The position numbers were made by a program, and so were the translations under genes. Shown in pieces: positions 11,341 through 24,199 of a stretch of 64,000 nt of DNA (the stretch's first letter is position 1; the number at the start of each line of letters is the position of its first letter). Origin of the DNA: Viscum album (Eukaryota > Streptophyta > Magnoliopsida > Santalales > Viscaceae). The notes under the pieces are model-generated. The model was not told where the DNA came from and did no database searches. It saw only the letters and a program-made list of their open reading frames with translations. The stretch is from the NCBI GenBank assembly GCA_963277665.1, contig OY728147.1, positions 1,259,959,424 through 1,260,023,423 on the forward strand. Reading direction: 5' to 3'.

Positions 11341-14109
11341 TAACATCCCAAGGTTTTATAAAAATAAATTGAAAATGCTTGAAATTTTGTTTAAGGTATA
11401 TATTTATAAGTATCCTTGAAACATAATTTTATTTCTTCTATGTTTTTAATTTCAAGAAACTGTCATATACAATTGTGTTCAGTATGTTATTTAGAGTCTG
11501 ATGAAACAAAATTGTTTTTTCGGTGAATAGTAACATACCCTTGTGAATAGTAATATGAATAGTAATATGACCGCATGAATAGTAAATAATAATAATATTT
11601 TATTTTCCCAAGGCAATAGGATAATGGGATCTTAATTAATTTTCCAATGTCACATAAAACTAATTGCACTTCAATATTGTTATTTTTCGAATTAACTGTG
11701 ACCATATTTAAAAATTAAATTAATAATATTTAGAAAATTATTTTTGAAAAAATGGAGTTCATTTTTGAATTCTAAACGTCGAAAAATGGTTGGGGTAAAT
11801 TGTTGGTATTTTTATGAAACTCTTGAATTTTCGGTGAATAGTGAAATACGATAAAATACCATATAATTAATTTATCTAAAAATGCACTATTTATGACATC
11901 ATAAGTGATAGAAGGACACTTGATTCGAAGTCACATGATATTATCACTATTTAGGGCCACTTGATTTGAGATTATTCATAGTCTTGATAAAAATATTATA
12001 ATAATGATTAAAATAATCTAAAATACCTCCCCTCCTCCACTATAAATACCACCGTCACTCCCCTCTTCATCCCACACCTCTCAAGCCTTGAGAATTGTCT
12101 AATTTATTCCAAATTCCCTCCCCAATCTTCTTCCCCACGTCCTAGAGATGCTGGTCTCACCAAAAGACCAAAATCAAAGCCCTTAAGAAGGATCTCAAGG
12201 AGAAGAGATCAAGAGGTAAACAACCTCTTTTATTTTCTTTCTTTTCTTTCATTTTTTGTTATTCTCTTCCATTAACTTTGTCTTATGTCGGTATATTTCA
12301 TTAAATATTCCCCCCTTAATGTCTATATCTTGTATGAATGATGATATATTCCATTCCTCTCATCAATCTTGTTTTTATGAAATTTTAAGAGACGCCGTTA
12401 GGCTGCCGAATTTTCGTGAGAAATTTCTCAAGATTTTCTTTTATTTCATTATTCATTTTTCTTCTTTCCTCACTCCCTATTATCCAAGAGGAATGAAATA
12501 TCCAGAATCATGTATATTCATTATCTTATCATGATTATGGAAAATTCCTCATCAGTATTCTTCTCCTCTCCCACTTATTTAAAGAATCAAAAAACATTGT
12601 CCATTTGTGTCGAATTACCGACATCGTGGACGATGTATTTTCAATTTCCATTAATTCTTTCAAGTCTGGTCATGAAACCATTTATATGGTTGAACCAGGT
12701 TATAATATATGTCATATGACCAATATATGGTTCTGGAATTATTTTGTACTCATGGTTCTAATTTAAAAGACAAAATGACAATGTTATTATCAAAGAACCA
12801 CTAAAATGATCTAAACGAACATCATTAATGTTTTAACTTATAAGTAATTCTCATATAAAGCATAAAATTGATAAATGGTATAAATTATGGTACTGGAAAT
12901 ATTTAAATACTACTCCATTCCAATTCTGGAGTTTCACTTCCAATCAACAAGAACGATTCATCATGAACCGATCGTGGAAATCACAAAAAGAACTCACCCC
13001 AAATAATGCAAGGAACAAAATACTAACAATTAAGGGGTGAAATGAGGTTATAAAAGGACCATATAAGATTTTATAAACATGAACATGTTTCTGTAAAATA
13101 CTAATAACACTCTTTTAACCATTATACAGGAGTTTTTAACAAGTTTGAAGTAAGGCAAGCTTAAGGTAAGGGAATTCTTAACCCGATTTCCATTCTTTGG
13201 GTTAACCTTATAATTTAATATTTATGGGCTATTTAAATTGTTTTTGTGATGGGTTATGTTTATATTATGTTTAATTATGTGTATTTACAGAGTATATACA
13301 TATTCCATCCACTCTATTAAGTCTCACTTCAAGTATATGTTGTTTATAAGGGACTTTTCTTCTAAAATCCTCTTTTAAAATTCTGTTTTACAAGATTCAA
13401 AAGCAATGTTTTTATGCTATTATTTATGTTGTATGATTATGTTTTGGTAATTGGGAATTGTTTATGATGAATGTTGGGACCTATATTTCCCTCTAATTCA
13501 TTGGGTATGGGTAAGTTGGAGGTCGGACATATGGTTACTCCAAGTGTAACTGCGATGGTTACACAAGGTATGGTAGCTGTGAGGGTTACAAATTTTAAGG
13601 TAGCCAAGATGGTTACAAGATTATGTAAGTAATGCCCCAAGATACCTCTATTATTATATTTTTGTTTGTGTGGATCTTGTTTAAATCTCATGTTACACGA
13701 AGTAAGTATTTATGGGTGGAAATCATGTCTTTTGAAAATGTTTTCATACGTTATGAGTATTCATGGACTAATGTGATTTTTCCTTCTTTTTCATACCTTA
13801 CTGAGCTTTTGTGCTCATACCAAGTTTTTAAATGATTTTTCACAGGTTAATGGATGAGTAATACAAGGAAGTAAGACATTTTAGATGTTGAAGAAATATT
13901 CAAGGAGTATTGTTTTAAGTTTTAATGTTTTATATTCTGAGAAAAATGGAAACTGATTTTATGGTATCCACTATGTAACAATGTGTAATGTTATGAATGT
14001 TTTGTCTTAATTCTCTAAAGCTATAAACTTGAAAAGATCCTCAATGTAAAAGTAAGTTTTTTCTTGAATAAATTGAAGATTATGTATGTAATTAGTGCAG
14101 GTCGTTATA
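11339..14109 (+). repeat. Right LTR (2,771 bp) of the chromovirus-type element
   Basis: It is a direct repeat of 3,893-6,671, with a TATA box at 12,041-12,048. The first base of the terminal TG is G here. It ends GCAGGTCGTTATA at 14,109 and is followed by CATTA, the right target duplication. Small ORFs at 12,256-12,534, 12,510-12,719, 13,437-13,691 and 13,632-13,835 are LTR shadows. Confidence 0.92.
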
Positions 14110-17100
14110 CATTATAAGAGAAAAGAACACCTGAAAATAGATTGTGTTTAATAAAGAAATATTTTTGTAATGTGTCCTTCCAAAATACCATTAGTGAACC
14201 CTGTATCGAAAGTTAAGAGTAGATTTATCCTAATTACCATTAGTTCATTGGTGTCTTGGGTGATGGAATCTTGAGCTTCATTTCATTCTACATCTGAGAG
14301 AGATATTTTGAGAAATTATAATTTTGGAATACTTAGAAATGTTTATCTTATAGATGGCGAGGCTCTTAATATTTTGTGGAAAATTAATGTTTCAATCTAA
14401 ATAATGAATATAAAGACACTAAAATTGTAGGATGTGTGCCTCATGTTGAGGTTGATGAAAAAATTAATCTTGATGGGGGTAACATGACAATTTTGGTTTC
14501 TATACAATGTTTATGGATGATACATGGAATATTTTTAGTAGTTACAAGGCCATTTTAGAATGATTAAATGATGAAACTCTATACATTAAAGGAGTAAGAG
14601 AAGATGAACTTTTATGCTTGAGAGTTATCTTCTATGAAGTTATGGAATGACCATCTAGGTTATATCAGTTCTAAAGAGATGAAAATACTCATTGAAAAAG
14701 GCATTTTGATGGTCAATGATATGGATTATAGAACATAAAAAGACTATAGGTTTGGTAAGTAGTCGGAGGTATCATTTCAACCAAAAGGGAAGGTGCTAAG
14801 GCATCAAAAGTTAGTTATGGTTCTCATAGATATTTGGGATTAAGCTCTGTTGCATTCTTATAGAAGATCACTCTTCTATAAGAAATTCATTAATGATTCC
14901 ACATTCAATGGGTGTGTGTAATTTATAAGGCTTAATTTATAAGTGTTCAAGAATTTAATTCATTATAGTTCCATGGTGGAGAAACATATCAGATGAAACT
15001 TGAAGTGTTTATGGATAGAAAAGGGTGGGGAATACTGATGTAGAGATTTACAAAGGTTCTATAAGTGGAAGGATATTTGATTCAATAAGACCATGTTGGG
15101 TTCTCTGAAACATGACATATTTTTAAAGAGAATAGACATAACACGGGTGAATAATTATAGATGCATGAGGATTCACATAGGGTTCCCTAAAGTTTTTTTG
15201 ATAGAGATAGTGAATTGTGTGTTTTATGTAATCAATTAAAGTCTGTCATATATAATCAGTTATCATCATCTATAGATCCATTGGTCTAGAAGGAAGAATA
15301 ATTTCAATAGCCTTAATGTTTTTAGGACCCCTGACTATGTCCTTGTTGATTCCAAGGAATGATGAAATTTGGATACAAAGTCTCAATAATTATACTTTGT
15401 TGGTTATGAAGATAAAGAGTTTGGATTTTGAATCTAGGACAATGAATCTCAAATGGTCATTAGAAGTTAAACATGATCATTAATGAATAGATTCTATAGA
15501 ATGATTGTAACCTGGTTTATATTTTCAGTAAATAAAAAATATAATTAGAATAAATGTTTTTCCTTAATGTATATTTGAAAATTTATGTTCCATATAATTT
15601 AGGAAGAATAAAAATTTCAGAAACAACACATAATTTGTAGCAGTTATCATAGAAGGTGGTCTAGATCTAATGATATTTATAAGGAGATATGTTCTTCAAA
15701 TCCCAAGTATTTCATAATAACATGAACAAAATCTATAATAAATAACTATGAATGTTATATTATTGTAAGGTGCTCATCTACAGGGTTTATCTATAGAGAT
15801 ATACTTGGGGAGGAACCTAGTGAAAAAGGAATGAATGTATTTCTCACTATCTTCTTATAATGGATAGTGGAGAGTTGAAAATCCCAGAAGTAGAATGGAT
15901 TTTTTAAAGATTCATATTAGTGGGAGTTGTCTATAAGGTGTGAAATTGATTCCCTCCATGTTTCCAGAACATGGGATATTGAAGAGAATATTATTGGTAA
16001 GAAAGTATAGAAAAAATGGGTTTATCATCTGAAGGAAAAATAATTTCCTATATTTAGAAACATGAACATTATTCTCATGAATGGGTTTAAATAAAAATAA
16101 TGATTATATTTTTGAGATATTATTTCTCTAATAGTTAAATAAATGATTATAAAAATGGTGTTAAGTATGGTTACATCTAAAGGAATTCATCTTGAATAGT
16201 TGTATGTGAAGAAAAAAATTATTCATGTGGACCTAGATGAGGGAATTTATAGGGAACAACTGGCTGGATTCAATGATCAACAGATCCAGAGGAATGTATG
16301 AATATTAAAATGTTTCTTTTATGGTTTGAATCAAGCACAAAGGAATAATAATATGATGTTAAATGAATTCATGAGGGAGTAAAAGTTCATCCAGAGTAAT
16401 GATAAACATTATTTTTACTAAAGGTAGTTTTTTGATGGGAGTTTTTCATCCTATTTCTCCAAATCGGTGAAAATTGATTGCAGATCCAATGATGTAAATA
16501 ATAAATGATATAAAAGATGAGTTGTACAGAAGCTTAAATATATAGGATCTCAGTATATAGAAATAGATTTTTGGGATGCACATAGTAAGATACCTATGTT
16601 CCAAACTTTTCAATTAACTTAGGTCAACTACATTTAAAATGTAGCTGAGTACTTCGACCTATATGAGGTGAATAAAGAGACCAAAATTCTAGCAATACAC
16701 TTCAAACATTGTAAGAATAAGTAAATATTAATAGAATATGAATTCAAGTACATGGATAAGGTTCTATATACATTTATTGTCTGAAGTGATATGCATTCCA
16801 AGGTTTTTACAAATTTATAAATTGTAATGGTAGTGAGAGTTTTCAATAGTTTTATATAAAACCCTATAAGAGAGAATTGGGAGACTGTGAAGTGAATTAT
16901 TTGGTACCTGATGGTCTTTAAAACATTACACTTTTCTTTGGGACATACAATCCTTGCATGGTTTTGTGGACTCAAATTTTAATAGAGATTCATGAACATG
17001 AAATATAATATCTATTTTTGTATTTAATTCTTGTGTCATTGAATTTTGGTGGATATTAAAACATAAATCTATAGTATCACACTTGATAATTAAGTAAAAT

Positions 17101-17120
17101 TAAATTTTATTTAAGGAAGT
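14110..17120 (+). pseudogene. Decayed Ty1/copia pol: protease, integrase, reverse transcriptase, RNase H
   Basis: Order and motifs are those of Ty1/copia. Protease at about 14,255-14,400 reads SWVMES then ASFHSTSEREIL and VYLIDGEA. The GAG-pre-integrase region at about 14,635-14,720 reads KLWNDHLGYISSKEMKIL. Integrase pieces are KCLWIEKGGEY (about 15,005) and FPKVFLIEIVNCVFYVINQL (about 15,180-15,245), then FVGYEDKEFGF (about 15,400). RT reads KKWVYHLKEK (about 16,010), MVLSMVTSKGIHLE, IHVDLDEGIYREQLAGF (about 16,225) and YGLNQAQRNN (about 16,330). RNase H-adjacent sequence is RENWETVK then IIWYLMVFKTLHF (about 16,870-16,930). Integrase before RT separates it from gypsy. Stops occur every few dozen codons. 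Confidence 0.75.
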
Positions 17121-17527
17121 AGGGTATGATTTGATCATTTTTAAAGTGTTTCAGAAGGATCACAAAATGAGGAAATAATTTAGAGTGTTATTATATGATT
17201 CATAGAGTGAAATCCCCTTAGTTGGAAATATGATGTTTTATTATATGAAGAAGTATATTCAACTGAATTCCCACTTCATTGAAATTTATTGAAGGATGGA
17301 GGTCAAGATTTATTGAATAAATATAGAACTCAAAATCTGGTGGAAATGTTAATGAAGGTTGCGACTTGAGAACTGTTGAGGTGATGCTATTTATTTTTCA
17401 GTTTAAGATGACCAGGGGAGTATGATAGGGCTACCATGAGAAGTTATAATGGATATTCATAGAACATATTTAGGCTTACTAAAACTTACAACAAAATTAT
17501 TGAATGAAGCCTAGAAAATAATTTATA

Positions 17528-18219
17528 TGTTGAAGATTTTTGGGTTTCTGGAAACTATTTTCAAGACAAGATATTAAGACCAAATGAAGGAGAAGTTCCA
17601 CTAGAGAAATTTCCAATGATCCAGATCGAGTATAAAGGAAATACTAAATCAAGTCCCAATGTTGAGATGTAGGATGACTGAAAGTTATTTGGACTGAGTT
17701 TTACAATCGATGTAGATAAAATAAGTCTAAAAAAAATTAAATTTTAGATTAAACCATATTATGAGATCATTATAAGACATAGTACTACACTGGATGATCC
17801 AATTGAGGTGGAAAGGGTCTTTGAACAAATGGGGGGTTTGCTTACCAATATAGGCTCTGGTGAAATCCATCCCAATAAGATCATATGGCAACAAATACTA
17901 GATGAACTAGCTGGATCCTACTATTTATATTAATATGGTTCATTCATTTGTTAAATACTATAAATTAAAACCACCCTCCAATTCTTATGATTAAAAGAAA
18001 ATCAGTACCCCCCATGGACTAGGATTCATGTATATACCATGTAAACATTTTTTATTATTATGAATTTAATATTTTTATTTAAATCATTTCTTTTAATAGT
18101 TTTTTTATTCTCTTTTCTGGAGGTTTTTTTTATTTCGGTGCAGTGGCTTTGATGAATTTTTTTCCAAGCTCTAGATGTCTTAGTGTGGGTTCACATATGA
18201 GGAATTTTTTATGCATAAT
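17528..18219 (+). repeat. Right LTR of decayed Ty1/copia element (approximate ends)
   Basis: It is similar to 2,514-3,118 along its length and lies after the copia RNase H remnant. Between 17,120 and 17,528 there is AT-rich sequence with a purine-rich patch (CCAGGGGAGTATGATAGGG, about 17,410) that may be remains of the polypurine tract. I could not find a convincing target duplication. Confidence 0.45.
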
Positions 18220-21200
18220 ATGTTGTAATGAAGATAAATTTTGTACTTTTATCATATTTTATCCATATCCCCAATAAACCACCTTGTATAAACTTTAAAT
18301 TACTTGGAGTGGTCCATTTTATATGGTATTATTTACTTTCATGAGATACATATTCATATAAATTTACTTGATGTATGTTTCCTTATCTATAAACCAATGC
18401 TCGAATAAAAATGTTGTCATTTACAAGAATTATTTACTAGTGTTTAGAACTTCATAATTCACATCAAGATTTTTATTCCATATCTTGACACTAGGAGGGG
18501 ATCATTATATCTTTAAACCACACTTGAGATTAATATATGTAGAGGTAATGATCCAAAACTATGTGTGGCTTGATTACCTTTTATATGGGATAAATTATGA
18601 TTCCTAAGTCTTTTATTCAAGGTCCAACTACATAATCTATTTCCATGCCTAATTCTTCTCTAGTGAAAAGTCCTTTACCAATTCACATTGGGTTTCATAC
18701 TTCCATATCTCACCAAGGTATTGATACATTTATCCCTTTATATTCTACAAAAGGGCTAGATCAATTTAGATGCTTTTCAAGAACTACATGTGGCCTAATT
18801 TCTGAAATTTTAGGATACATAGTGTTCCTCTAATATCCTATTTTGATCATATAAATCAATACCATGATTATCAAACCCCATTCCAGTGTATACTCTCCTC
18901 CTTCACAATGGGTCTTTCTATATTATAATCTACCCTAGGATGACATAATTTTATCCATAACTATTCATGGAATGGATCTTGGTATACCAAAATATAATTT
19001 CATGACTAGATCATTTATCTTGGACCTAGATATGAATCTTATTCCAATCAAACTCACATATCACCCTAGTTCCTAAGACTTCATCAATTACCTTTGTGGT
19101 TTTCTCTATTAACCTTTCACTAGGATACCAAATTCCTTAAGTCTATTATTACACTTGGTAACCAAAAGGCCTTGTTTGAGATTCTACTCTTAGAAAATTC
19201 TCATTGGGTATATACTCCTTATCCTATGATATTTTCCTACATGACATTTGTTCTATCCTGGAAGACCTTAAATTTCATATAATGGTATATTATACCTAAC
19301 CTAATTCTTTTATGTGTGATCCATATTTATATAAGACTTTCTAGGGTATGGGTTTACCAATTTATGTTGGGGTTTTAAAAATGCGTATACACTGGGACAC
19401 TATATAAATAATCCATGATTTCATATCACGTTTACAACCATGAATCATCTCCTAGTTCCGACCCTATACCAGGATAAAAATTCTTTTTTTAAATCACATT
19501 CCATCCTAGTGTTTATGTCATCACCACATTGAGGTTGAGCCTTATAATGAACATAAATTTGGATGAAATCATTTAATTTCAATTTGGTAACAAAAACTCA
19601 TTCACATTGGGTTTCCTCCCATCTAATACTTGGATAATCATTCATTTCAATACCTTTCCCCCTCAGATGAGCTATATATATGAAGAGACATTTTGATAAC
19701 TACATGTGTATTTATTATTATTATTTTGGGATATGTAGTGATTCTTATATCATATATCTTGGACCTAGACACAAATTCTATTTGCATCTAATTTTTTCTA
19801 CCACCATAACACTTGGGTCCCTTAATTCACCTTAGGTATTTCCTTATTGACCCTATATTAGGATAAAAAATCCACATAAAATTTAATACATCACTTCATC
19901 CTATTGTTTGGGATCTCAATTCATGTCATGTTCTTTAATGAAACCATATAAAGATGAAGACCTTATCATTATCCCTTGTTCGTGAACCATATCTATGTAG
20001 GGATCTATTATAATAAATATATATGCTTTGATTAATGTTATTAAAAGATATTTTTAGACACAATAACTATTTATATTAGGCACAATTATAAATATTTATT
20101 CAATTTCACTCCCCTTCAGTGTTCTATAGCAGACCAAACTTGGTTTGGTTTGGACTAGAGTGTTCCAATCACCTTCTAAATATTCCCTTCCCAAATTTCA
20201 CAGTTTGTACTATAAGTTTTTAATAATCACAAACCATTCATGGCTATTGGTGACAAGTGTATTTGATTCTAAAAACAAACTCTCTTCTTGGTGACAAAAT
20301 CTATATCACATATTCATCTTGCTAACCAAATACATGTTTTTGGCTTTAGGAGAAGATACTATATCTCCATATAACCTTAATGATAGAATTATGGAACCTA
20401 TCATTTGAATTTTGTTAGTAGTTATCCTCTACATTATTGTTAAATTTCATCATTTATTGATTCAAATAATTCATGTTTTGATTTTCATCATTCTAATTAC
20501 CTTTTGAAGAGTAGTTAAAAACTCCAAGATATTAATCCCTATTTGGGTTGTCATACCCAAAATCAAATTGTTCTAAAAACTATATCCTTAAACAATGTTC
20601 ACTATTTTTTACCCTTGTTATCCTATATTAGTGTTGGGTTTTTCATTCATGACTGTTCAATTGTACTAATATTGTGAGATGTGTGATCTCTATATTAGTA
20701 AAAGATAGATGTATTTAGAAATTGGATACTCTTAATCCAGGAACCTTGTCCTGAAACTATGTACACCTCTCATTGATGTTGCGTATACTGATATTAGCCC
20801 ATTCTCATTCATATATAGTTGGTTTTTCCTTGATGATAAATATGTTACCTTAACCGTATTTCGATCAAAGATATACAACCATATTCCCCAATAAATTTTT
20901 ATATGAACATCATGATCATAAATTTTGTGCATATGAACTTGATGTTGCTTATGTTAGTATCAAGCTCTCAATTTAAATCAGGTTTTACTTTCCCTTATTT
21001 ATATATAAACTATCTCATCCATTGGTTAAATATATTCAAATTAATCATCATCTTCATTGGTCAAGCTTCAAAAACAATAAACTACTATAGGAAATAGATA
21101 TTTTACTCAGTAGGTTGAGAACACATAATGGAAATCCATTAAAAAATAGAGTATATGTTTGTTAAGACTGAACCTTACATAGCCTAGAAAAAATTTTATC

Positions 21201-23074
21201 ATTTAAAAAATGACAAGTTAAAAACCCACTAATGTTTTCATGATAAAAATACATGTTTTTACCTACCAATACTCTCCCCTTTCATGGATTAGAAAAAGTT
21301 TAGATAAAAATTAAAATTCATTAATCTTGTAGGGAATAGAATTCATCCCGTAAAAAAGTCTATTCTTTCTTGGTCCATTAACTGAGGAAAAATTAGATCA
21401 TCTTTTTATTCCTAAAATTTATTTGTTTGGATGATTTGTTCTAAATGGATGAAGATAAAATTTTAGGTTATTTAATACTTTTTGAGCATTAGGGTCCTCA
21501 GAAAAAAATATCACTCATCATTTTAATTATATAGAGTCATTCTATCTCTCATAATTTAATGTACTAACCTTGGATTATTGTGATAGTAATTGAACTATAT
21601 ACCCATCCTATATATATATATGTCCAAGAGTATAAGTTTTGGAGAAATTAATATGAATCAACTAACCTTGGATTATGTTGATGTTAATTGTATCATGTAT
21701 TCGCCCCTCTTATAAATTTATAAGATTAAAAGTTTATGTGGTAATCAAACTTTACAATATTTTTTTATATGGACTTACCTTGAATTATGGTGATGGAATT
21801 TTTTAAATATCCATCTCACCTATAATCATACAAAGGTACATGTATTGAAGATAATTTATCGATTTAGATATTTCAATATTGAACTATTTTTTTTAGAAAT
21901 TCTGATTTACACAATCCATTTCTATATAATGTTTTGATGGATTAAATTATTATGATTTTACTCTTTATGAGTTTTACATGTGATCATGAATTGACAGTTG
22001 TGGAAACATCAAAGTTATAAAATTGAAAACAATTTGAGACCAAAAGTTTTTCATTTATTAAAAATAATTTTTGAAACATCCATAAATTTAGTACCTCTTT
22101 CGAATTGGTTATAAAATTAGAGGATTTTTTAATGTTATCAAACCACTATAAAAGTATTTCTTTTTAATTTGTAAAGTTGGATCAGCAATAACTTTGAGAC
22201 ATCAAAAGATCAAAAAATTTTGTTCAACATGACTCTGTCTACCTCATCCTTTGAAAGTAACTTGCAGGACTAAATGATATCATTATCTCCCTCCTTATTA
22301 TATTATTCATCACGTCTCTCATGATATCTATTATGATCCGTGAAGTATTTTATTTTTTAATAGAGGAGGGTTTTTGATCCTACCCCTTCATCAAATTTTT
22401 CTTCTTCTCATCTATTATCGCTACATGTTAAGGTAGCCCTTGAATTTCCATAGCCTTATTATTTGTGTAGTGAAAAATAGTCTCAACCATTGTTAGATCC
22501 AATCAATGGTTTTTATATTTCTCCCATTTATCAAAATATTTCTCTATAGTGTCATGCATATCTTGTTAATAAAACCCACTGTACCTCAACATGGTGAACA
22601 TGCACTGAAACATGGGAAATTGGTGGCATAGTTCTCCTATATGAGTCTCGTGGATTAAAATACTCACGACCTTCCACACTAGACATATATCAGAACACAA
22701 AAGAATAATATAACTTGGACTTGAACTATATTTTACTAGGTAAACCTAAATATAATTCAACACTAATTCACTTAATGTGAACATGAACTTAAAATTTGTA
22801 CATCTCTTTAGACAAATTGGATGACGATGGCACTAGGGTAGTAGACTTGTATTATTGATAATCCATGGATGCAGGTGGTATTTTTGTGGTTTATCATAGG
22901 AAACATATTAATTAGTGAAAAAATATGATAATTAAAGATAATTAGTGTAAGTTTTTACCTCCACTTTTAGAAGAATAAATCCCTATCATTGCTACTAATA
23001 TTTTGGAAATATCAACTACAATACCATCTTCCACCACTACCACATTGGGTTTTCTAACGGAAATGATCACTATA
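18220..23074. other. AT-rich decayed repeat DNA, no supported gene
   Basis: No reading frame of useful length or recognisable domain is visible on either strand. The phrase TGGGTTTCCTCCCATCTAA at about 19,609 resembles a decayed form of the GGTTGCCTCCCA motif common in non-coding parts of Athila/Tat gypsy elements, so part of this may be the tail of the element at 1-2,400. On the minus strand at about 22,450-22,600 there is weakly gag-like reading (DTIEKYFDKWEKY). Short ORFs at 18,645, 20,732 and 20,903 look random. Confidence 0.4.
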
Positions 23075-24190
23075 TGTACCGAACCAAAGTATTATAAATA
23101 AAAATTCTTTTTTGGTTTAATTAACCGTCTTATTATGTGTTATGAATATAGAAAAAACATGCACTTATTTGAATTTATTATATCCTATCATATTTAAAAG
23201 ACTGTTAGGCATCATAACCATTGATAATATAGATATTTAAAAGTGATCATATGATTAGTATAAATATAGTGTTTTGAAAAATCCAATCAGCATAGAAAAA
23301 TGAAATGTTGGACTAAATCAATAGGATCATACCCTATAAAGTAAATTTATCAGAGCTTATGGGGGAGATAACATCACAGAGATTTTACCTTGACCAAACC
23401 AAATATGAGATCTAAAAACATAAGAATGAGTGAAACTATTTACATGAGAAGTTCAAGCTCATTGAGATCATGGCACATACCATGTATGCAAAACTACCCC
23501 ATGAAATTTTCATCATTGCACACCTTACCCTTTTGGGAGTTTTGTAGTGTAATAAAGAGATATGTATCAAGACCATAATAATATGAATATTTATATTATA
23601 TTTTCAATATAATAATGGTTATATTTTCATCTTATTGTTGTTACTTTATAAATGGTTGTGATTTTGATAAAATAAAACACAAATTGTATTTTTGGGTAAT
23701 ATGAAAATTTAATTAGGGAATTCATTTTGATGAATTAATGAATTTTTGAAAAAAATAATATTTTAATAAAATTTTATTATTAAATAATTTCTATTAAATA
23801 TAAATGATCATTTTATTTTTGTGATGTAAAATGAAATTTTTTAAGGGTTTGAAAAATGTTATTATAAAAAAACCCAAAATTTCTCAATAAATCTTGATAC
23901 TTATTTTTAAAGCAAAAATTCACATGTTTAGAAAATTATTTCGATAAAATAAATATTATTTTTGGAATCATCATGTCAAAATTATCCTATGGTTAATTTT
24001 TCATAATTTTCTGGGATAGTTTAATTTTTGTAAAAATTTAATACAAAATAAATATACAGCATGCATTACAACATCATAAGGACCCAAAATGATGTATTAA
24101 ATACCATAAAGGGTATCAAATAACAAATATATGTTTTAAATTTGAAATAATTTAATATTAAATTTTTTTGATTAATTTTATAAATACTTT
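23075..24190 (+). repeat. Truncated left LTR of the older gypsy element
   Basis: It matches 28,376 to about 29,490 base for base over long runs, for example TATTATGTGTTATGA (at about 23,133 and 28,430) and GATGATCAC-type blocks with small indels. The promoter half of the LTR (equivalent to about 29,490-30,864) is absent. Confidence 0.75.
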
Positions 24191-24199
24191 ATCATATTG

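Larger units (their letters stand above)
3893..14109 (+). mobile_element. Near full-length Ty3/gypsy chromovirus-type LTR retrotransposon (Tekay/Del-like)
   Basis: Two long direct repeats (3,893-6,671 and 11,339-14,109) bound an internal region with, in order, primer-binding site, gag with CCHC knuckles, protease, reverse transcriptase, RNase H, integrase and a chromodomain-like C-terminus, then a purine tract. RT before integrase defines Ty3/gypsy; the C-terminal VKVLWRNH...EATWE segment is typical of chromoviruses of the Tekay/Del group. The LTRs differ at roughly one base in 20-25 over the first 190 bases compared by eye, so the insertion is not recent. Flanks are AATTA (3,888-3,892) and CATTA (14,110-14,114), a 5-bp target duplication with one mismatch. 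It sits inside a copia element between gag and protease. It is non-autonomous because every coding domain is interrupted. Confidence 0.92.
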
